A stretch of 64,000 nt of DNA, from positions 828,932,897-828,996,896 of the forward strand of contig NC_081411.1 of assembly GCF_030272615.1 (NCBI RefSeq). The letters are read 5' to 3'. A program made the translations under genes and the position numbers. Every line of letters starts with the position of its first letter. Position 1 is the stretch's first letter. This DNA is from Cryptomeria japonica. Taxonomy: Eukaryota > Streptophyta > Pinopsida > Cupressales > Cupressaceae. Of this stretch, positions 57,263-64,000 are shown one piece after another. A model generated the notes under the pieces. The model was not told the origin of the DNA. It saw only the letters and a program-made list of their open reading frames with translations, and ran no database searches.

Positions 57263-59440
57263 ATGATGAAGAGGGAAGGTCCAAAGTTCAACAAAGACAA
57301 CTTTAAAATATGGAAGGACATAATGAAGATATACATCAGAAGCATGGGTGCTCAACATTGGAGCTATGTTGAGAATGCTTATGTTATCCCTACCGGTACT
57401 CTCACCGATGATCAAAAGAGAGAGATTCAGGAGAATGGGCAAGTCATGGAATCCCTAATTAGCAGTTTATCTGACATTGAGTTTATTGATGTTTAGGACA
57501 AAGAGAATACCAAAGAAGTATGGGATGCCCTTGAGAATATCTATGGCGGTGATGAGCATGTGAAACAAGCTAAGGAAGAAAGCCCTAGGGGAAAGTTTGA
57601 AGACATGCGGATGGTTGAAGGAGAGACCATTCAACAATATGGAATAAGAATCAAAACTGTTGTTGGAGATATCAAGAGTGCAGGTGGTAAAATGGAAGAT
57701 TCCACTGTGGTTAGCAAAGTTTTGAGATCCTTACTACTAGTCTATGCAATAAGGGTTGCTGCTATTCAGGAGTTGAGGTTTGTAGACAAGACAAAGGTCT
57801 CCCTGGACTCCATCATTGCAAAGTTAACAACTTATGAGCTAAATAATTATGATGGCAGTATTCATAAGACTGAATCAGCCTTCAGAGCATCTACTACACC
57901 ATCTAGAAAAGGCAAAGAAGCCAGTACCAGTGGTGAACCAAGACAAAGTAGAAAAATGGATAATGAGGAGATCCTGATGGAATTTGAAGCTCTTCTTGCC
58001 AAGAGACTTGCCAAGGGAACCCGTAAATACAGAGGTAAGCTTCCTTTGAAATTCTTTTTTTGTAACCGGATAGGACACATTGCTGTAAATTGCCCTAATG
58101 GTGCCAACAAGGATAAACCAGAGAGGTTCAAGAAGTTCAAAGGAGGAAACCGGAGAAACTGTTTTGTAGAAATTGATGAAGGTGTCACTGATGAGGAATC
58201 AGAAGATGAAGAAAATGAAGATATTGTGTTTGTAGCGGTCAAGGAAGATGTGTCAGACAAGAAGGCTCTTGTCTCTCGCTTTGATAATTCCAATGATTGG
58301 ATTATTGACAATGGCTATTCTCACCATATGACTGGTGACCGGAGTAAGTTTCTATCTCTGGAAGAGTATGATGGCGGTGTTGTCCGTTTTCTTAATGATG
58401 CACCATGTATGGTCAAAGGCAGAGGGTCTATCTCTCTGAATGGAAAGAGCAGTGCTGACAATGTGTATTGGGTAGAAGGTCTCAGACACAACCTTTTGAG
58501 TGTTGCTCAACTGAATGATAATGAACTCACTCTTGAATTAAAAAATGGAGTGTGCAAAATCAAAGGAAAGAATGGTGAACTGATGGCTACCGGTATGCAA
58601 ACCAAAGGTAATCTATTTCAGCTAAATGCTAATGTTAGTACATGTCTTATGGCTAAGTTTGAGGATAGCTGGATATGGCATAGGAGACTCTACCATGTAA
58701 ACTTTGACAATATTGTGAAGGCCAGTAAGATCAGGGCAGTTAGAGGATTGCCTATGCTGAGCAAACCGAAAAATCCTTTGTACAGAGAGTGTCAACTAGG
58801 GAAAATGTCTTCCTCAACCTTCACAGGTAAACCTTTCACTGCAGACAATCTACTTGATCTTGTGCATACTGAATTGTGTGGTCCTATGAAAACTAGGAGT
58901 GTGCAGGGAGATTGGTATTTTATGATTCTTACAGATGATTGCTCAACAATGATGTGGGTCATATTTTTGAAGGACAAGTCTGAAGCCTTTGGAAAGTTCA
59001 AAGCTTTCAGAGCACTGGTAGAAAAGGAAAGTGGTAGAAGAATCAAATGCCTTAGAACTGATCAAGGAGGGCAATTCACTTTCGGTGAATTCAACAAATA
59101 TTGTGAAGAGAATGGCATCAAGAGACAACTGTCTGCCCCCCAGACTCCACAATAGAATGGCTTAGTAGAGAGGAATAACTGGACTGTGGTTGAAGTAGCT
59201 AGAACTATGTTGATCCAAGGAAAGGTTGCTCACACCTTTTGGAGAGAAGTGGTGAGCACTACAGTCTACACAATGAACCGGCTACTCATCAAAAAGGGTA
59301 AGGATAAGACTCCTTATGAGTACTGGACCGATAAGACACTAGTGGTAAGCTACTTTAGAGTGTTTGGTAGCAAATGTTATATCAAGAGGAGTGAACATAG
59401 AGCAAATTCGATGCAAAATGTGATGAGGGTATATTCCTAG
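57263..59440 (+). pseudogene. Copia B Gag, protease and integrase
   Basis: One frame throughout, broken by TAG at 57494 and 59153. Order: Gag (MMKREGPKFNKDNFKIWKDI; VVSKVLRSLLLVYAIRVAA), zinc knuckle FFFCNRIGHIAVNC with the first Cys lost (about 58050), acidic stretch, protease WIIDNGYSHHMTGD where family members have Asp-Ser-Gly, integrase zinc-binding region (WIWHRRLYHVNFDN; CQLGKM), core with HTELCGPM (Glu in place of the usual first Asp), LRTDQGGQF, and NGLVERNN just after the second stop. A shift near 59400 moves the frame to the RT part. Changes at protease and integrase active sites mean it is dead apart from the stops. Confidence 0.9.
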
Positions 59441-61341
59441 GATATTCCACCAAGAGTAAAGCTCTCAAATGTTTCAACAATAGGACTCAGAGAATTGTTG
59501 AAAGTATCAATGTTAGAGTTGATGAAAACTCTGAGAAACCTGAGGAAACCTACAGTGACCAAGTAGGAGGTGAACTGGTAGTAACGTTCTGGGAACCGGT
59601 TGTAAATCAGCCCAGTACCAGTAATTGTGCGCCTACATTGGTGGATGTTGATGCTGATGAAGAAGAATAACAAGAGGAATCTGTTAAGAACATACCTAGG
59701 TATGTCAAACTCAATCATGATCCAAAGCAGATCATAGGAGACAAGGATGCAGGAATCCTTACAAGAAGAAAGGTCAGAGAAAACTCATGCATGATCTATG
59801 AATTTGAGCCTAAATTATTCAAAGAGACACATAAAGATGAAGATTGGATCAAGGCAATGGAAGAGGAACTTGATCAGATAGAAAAGAATGGTACATGGTC
59901 TTTGGTACCTAGACCAGAGCATAAAAATGTCATTGGAACCAAATGGGTCTTCAGAAATAAGCTGAATGAGGATGGCATAGTGGTAAGGAACAAAACCAGA
60001 CTAGTGTGTAAAGGATATGCTCAAGAAGAAGGAGAATACTATGGAGAAACCTTTGCTCCAGTAGCCAGATTAGAAGGAGTTCATATGCTTCTTGCATATG
60101 TAGATTTTAAAGGATTCAGGGTATACCAAATGGATGTAAAATCTGCATTCCTAAATGGAATACTTGAAGAGGAGGTGCACATAGAGCAACCAGATGGGTT
60201 TTCCATATCAGAAGACAGTGACATGGTGTGTAGGCTACATAAAGCCTTGTATGGACTAAAGCAGGCACCTAGAGCATGGTATGAACGCTTGCACTCCCAT
60301 CTTGTAAAGATTGGATATGAAAGAACAAGTGAAGATAGCAATATCTACTTGAAATCAGAAGGAGATTAGATTCTGATCTGTGAAGTATTTGTAGATGACA
60401 TAATTTTTGTTGGAGATGACAAGATGAGTCATGACTTTGCAGATGAGACGAAGAAGGAATTTGAGATGTCACTCATAGGGGAGATTAAGTTCTTCATTGG
60501 ACTGCAGATTCAACAAATGGAAGATGGAATCTTTATCACTCAGTCCAAGTATGTCAAAGAGGTGTTGATGACCTTTGGCATGGAAGACAACAAACCGGTT
60601 GGTACACCAATGGTGACCGGTTGTAAACTATCAAAAGAGGATGACTCAACATTGGTAAATGAGAAGGAATACCGATCAATGATTGGTAAGTTGTATTATG
60701 TAGTGCATAGTAGACCAGACATTGCACATGCAGTAGGCATTACTGCTCGGTTCCAGAAAAGCCTAAGAGAATCCCACTTGGTAGCAGTCAAGCAGATTCT
60801 TAGATATCTGAAGGGAACTATTGACCTTGAATTATGGTATCCGTACAATAATGATTTCAACCTGAGAGTGTTCACAGATGCTGATTGGGTTGGTAATGTG
60901 GATAACCAAAAGAGCACAACCGGTGGTACATTCTTTCTCGATGGAAGATTGGTCTCATGGATGAGTAAAAAGTAGAGTTGTATCTCTCAGTCTACAACAG
61001 AAGTGGAGTATGTTGCAGCTTTTATGAACTGTACCCAAACTATTTGGATGAAGCATGTATTGAATGGCTTCAAAATTCTTGTATCTGAACCGGTATGTAT
61101 ATTGTGTGACAATACAAGTGCGATTAACATCTCCAAGAATCCGATTTTACATGCTAGAACCAAGCATTTTGAACTCAAGTATCATTTCTTGAGGGAAAAG
61201 GTTCAGAACAAAGAGGTGGTATTGGAACATGTTTCTAGTAAGGAGCAGTTAGCAGACATATTCACCAAGCCTCTACCGAAGACTACATTTACCTATTTGA
61301 GAGGTGAATTAGGGGTGCTTCCCCTTCAAGAGGTAAAATAA
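59401..61341 (+). pseudogene. Copia B reverse transcriptase and RNase H
   Basis: Frame continues after the shift: CDEGIFLGYS, acidic linker with a TAA near 59668, then RT ([47 protein letters not shown]), TAG at 60367, active site FVDDIIFVGDD (60388 on), and RNase H with VFTDADWVG, TAG at 60973, STTEVEYVAA, CDNTSAINISKNP and ADIFTKPL, ending at 61341. RNase H acidic residues are kept. RT copies RNA to cDNA and RNase H removes the template; the stops prevent a full product. Confidence 0.9.
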
Positions 61342-61570
61342 AGGTTTGTGCTCCACATCAGTCAGGTCTTACATTGATATCTCTTTTCAGGATTGATGTG
61401 TTGAAGGATGCCACTCCTCAGGGGAAGCAACATAATGGAACATGGCAGGTTGTGCCTCCACTTTGACATTGTTGTTAAAGGGGGAGAAGATGTGAAGCGG
61501 AGAAGATATCTACAGCAACAGGGAGAAGATGTGATGCTGGGTGATATTTTTGTATATTGTCATCAATGCC

Positions 61571-61582
61571 AAAGGGGGAGAT
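61571..61582 (+). other. Polypurine tract of Copia B
   Basis: AAAGGGGGAGAT immediately before the 3' LTR; about 240 bp of non-coding sequence lies between the stop at 61341 and this tract. Confidence 0.85.
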
Positions 61583-63046
61583 TGTTGGCATATGTGCTAA
61601 ACATAATGACACGATGATATTGTATGTTGTCATTGATGTCAATATGCTGAGGAGTGAACCGGTATATTGAAGTTAAGCAATTGGCAAAGAGAACTGGTAT
61701 ATGTGCAAAAGGTGAAGTGGTATGTCTATCCAAGTGAACCAGTATTTGGAATGTTTTCTATCAAGGTTTTCATATGGTATGACTATTGGTTGGTAGTCTT
61801 AGCTTTAGGGTTTCCAGTTGAAGTGCTTTATGCTTGTGTGATTCAACCGATGACATCGTGTGATGAGTTAGCATTGTAATGTAGAACAGATTGTGTTGCC
61901 ACGATTAGCCTTGTGCGCGTGAAGGTTCTTGCATGAAGGAGATTGATCCTATCTATTTCGGGAATGTGCGAAGTCTCTGTAAATGGTGGAGAATGCGTGA
62001 TGGGTTATCGCCTCCATGAAGTGGTGAAAAACGAATGATGGAGAACGTCTTGAGATCTATTCAAGACCGTTGTATTCAATGCAAAGTGTTCAATGGTCAG
62101 GATTGAACCGATTAAATTGCTTAAACTAAATGTTTAGGGTTTATGCTACCGACCTATCTGTTTCCTATAAGGTCGATGTTGTGTTTCATGTTGAGGTTGT
62201 TGGCAAATGTTGTGTGTGTATCTAAGTGCAGAGATACACGATTCTTGCCAGACCAGATAAGAGAATTGATACCTGCAGAGTGTGTGCGTAGAAGGAAGGA
62301 ACTAAAGTGGATTTGCATTGGCATTGAGTGCTATTACCAGATCATTGTAATAGCTGTTGATCTCTAACCACTTCAATAGATGGAAAACCCCTTAATAGGG
62401 TAGCTTTAACCAGGTTTCTATAAATCCTTTAAAAGGATGACTCAAAGCCATTGAGTTATTAAAATCCTCTTACAAGGTAACCTTTAACAAGGTTTAACCC
62501 TTAACCGGGCATTCTAGCCATCCCTTAACCGAGTGATCCCTAACAGAATCGGTTCCTAACATAACCTGTTGTAACAGTCTTTAACCGGACTAGGCTCCTA
62601 ACAGAGCAAACTTCTAAAGAGTTCAAGAACAGCTTGTGGCTATTCATCCCCACCGTGGTTTTTCCTACTTGGATTTCCTCGTGAAAAATATGTGTGTCAT
62701 GTGTGATGCCTTTTCATGTGATGCTTTGTTATTTTCTGTCAAGTGGTGAATCTTGTTGAACTAGCAAGTTATTATATTTCTGATGGTAGATTACCTGTTT
62801 ATGCATAAGGATAAAGTGGAAATGAAGGTGTAAGTTGTGTGAAAAGCTAAGTGTTGTCGGTTTATGTCTTTTCACAGTCTCATTGTGTTTAACTGGTAAT
62901 AATCTGGTTTAGACCGGTGTTAGTGTTTTCCAGTCAAGTGCACTGTTTGTAGTCAAACCGGTTCAGGAGAAGATATTGTGTCTGTACTGATTCACCCCCC
63001 CATCTCAGTACCGGATTGGTACTCACTGTTTATCATTGAGTTATCG
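61583..63046 (+). repeat. 3' LTR of Copia element B
   Basis: Matches 55691-57191 along its length, with a ~30-40 bp deletion near 61700 and many C/T or G/A differences. It ends GAGTTATCG. Confidence 0.9.
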
Positions 63047-63323
63047 AAAGAATGGTCATACAAAAACTACAGACTCACATGTACTTCATGATACACTTGC
63101 TTTCCCAAAATGAATCTTCATTTCTACAGACATGTTTTACATAACACTACTAGTCCCAGTAGACAATCTGAAAGATAACAGTTTTTTCTATTGTTATTAT
63201 CGTCCCCCATTAGAATACAAAATGATTCCCTATATATATGTTACTCAAAAGACACAAATGGAAGGATACACCCTTTCATTTGTGCAAACTAAAACTTAAA
63301 AAAACCTAACTAACCCCCCTGTA
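63047..63323. other. Short non-coding stretch
   Basis: AT-rich; no gene or repeat recognised. Confidence 0.4.
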
Positions 63324-64000
63324 TTATCCATAAAACAAGACAATATGCATTAACAATAAATAAAACTTAAAAGATTTGTTAGGGTTATTATGAAGACTTA
63401 AGAAACCCTCATGCATCTTCTCGACAATGTAAGCAACATAATCGAATTGTCTAGGCTCATGCATCTGTGTGTCTGCAGCAAGTACCAAAGGTCCTATCTG
63501 AGCTACATCTGGAACCTCAACTCCTCCCACTTGTCCGCATACCATATACGTATACTGCAGATACTGCCTGAAAATATTGATATCAAACGGGGGCCCGTCT
63601 TCATATGTCAACTTTCATTTCTTAGCCTTATGTATGGCCAAATTCCACCCATTGTATACAGTGTCCATATTTTTATATTCTTCTCCCAGTTTCTAAAAAG
63701 ATAGAGGCACATCAGATTCGAAACCCAAACCAAAAACCTCATGAATGGTAGCCACTGAAAGGTGGATGAATGCATCACCATTTGGTAACTGAATACATCT
63801 TTTTGTGGCATTATAAGCCCTAGCCAATGTTTTCATCAATTGAATATTCACAAAGACATTAGGGACCTCATGTTTACCAAATCCAGTTGCCCACGGGTTT
63901 GAGATTGGGGTCGGCTTAATCTTCATGAATAATGATACAAGAACAACTTGTGACCTCTAACCCTGGTCTATACATCACCAATTTCCTTGAAATCATCTTC
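63324..64000 (-). pseudogene. Fragment related to element-borne PMD/transposon-type proteins
   Basis: One minus-strand frame runs from the window edge to 63324 with stops at 63693 (TAG) and about 63612 (TGA). It reads NPWATGFGKHEVPNVFV, LARAYNATKRCIQLPNGDA, LSVATIHEVFGLGFESDVPL, and later FRQYLQYTYMVCGQVGGVEV. The run arg-x-tyr-asn...LS...I.E.F.L resembles residues ~85-125 of the 1,031-aa protein (ARHYNPQSRTIVSNEGNT; LSEEAISEAFHLPEH). I take it as a decayed relative; the N-terminus lies outside the window. Alternative: an unrelated transposon gag-like protein. Confidence 0.5.

Larger units (their letters stand above)
55691..63046 (+). mobile_element. Copia element B, full-length but defective
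   Basis: Two LTRs (1,501 and 1,464 bp), primer-binding site, gag-pol and polypurine tract in canonical Copia order (integrase before RT). Total 7.36 kb. Flanks GAATA (55686-55690) and AAAGA (63047-63051) do not give a clear duplication, and the last base of the 3' LTR is G where the 5' LTR has A. The coding region has at least five stops and one frameshift. Confidence 0.9.

Overview
The window looks like intergenic DNA from a large-genome seed plant; a conifer would fit, but I cannot confirm the species from sequence alone. No ordinary cellular gene with certain exons, no rRNA, tRNA or CRISPR array was found. Almost everything is nested LTR retrotransposons. Most coding remnants carry stops or frameshifts; the clear exception is one intact open reading frame of 1,031 codons at 3712-6807.

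Left block (1-26051): the oldest layer is a Ty3/gypsy chromovirus on the plus strand (1-83, then 23364-26051: integrase, chromodomain, polypurine tract, 3' LTR). Its integrase is split by a LARD-like element (84-23358, imperfect 5-bp target duplication GTACC/ATACC). This element has two LTRs of about 4.7 kb net and a 3.3 kb internal region with one decayed, unrecognised reading frame. Its 5' LTR received two later insertions: a 7,290-bp TG...CA unit (567-7856, perfect duplication CTACC), and a 2.5 kb minus-strand non-autonomous element with 450-bp LTRs (9036-11511). Its 3' LTR received a 786-bp solo-LTR-like insertion (21293-22078). The 7.3 kb unit shares both ends and a promoter layout with the big LTRs but has no terminal direct repeats of its own. 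I read it as a giant solo LTR, of a related family, that carries a protein gene. It also holds twelve evenly spaced hairpin boxes upstream of that gene.

Middle block (26052-35345): decayed, AT-rich DNA. It contains a minus-strand fragment of the big-LTR family (28881-29911), a plant mobile domain (MAIN-like) pseudogene (about 31950-32593), a 31-bp tandem repeat, an inverted copy of part of the LARD internal region (34100-34614), and a solo LTR of the 450-bp family (34615-35049).

Right block (35346-64000): a minus-strand Ty3/gypsy element resembling the Tat lineage (integrase, two RNase H regions, RT, protease, gag). A solo LTR sits inside its gag (41415-42573, perfect duplication ATCTT), and its 5' side is cut by a plus-strand Copia element (43396-54991). 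That Copia element is itself interrupted by a minus-strand, apparently non-autonomous Copia-related element (47018-52228) with a multi-zinc-knuckle Gag and an extra ORF. A second plus-strand Copia element with both LTRs lies at 55691-63046. The window ends in a minus-strand pseudogene that weakly resembles the N-terminal domain of the intact 1,031-aa protein. The elements do not form a pathway; the window records at least four levels of nested insertion, with premature stops mostly of the kind left by C-to-T decay in methylated DNA.
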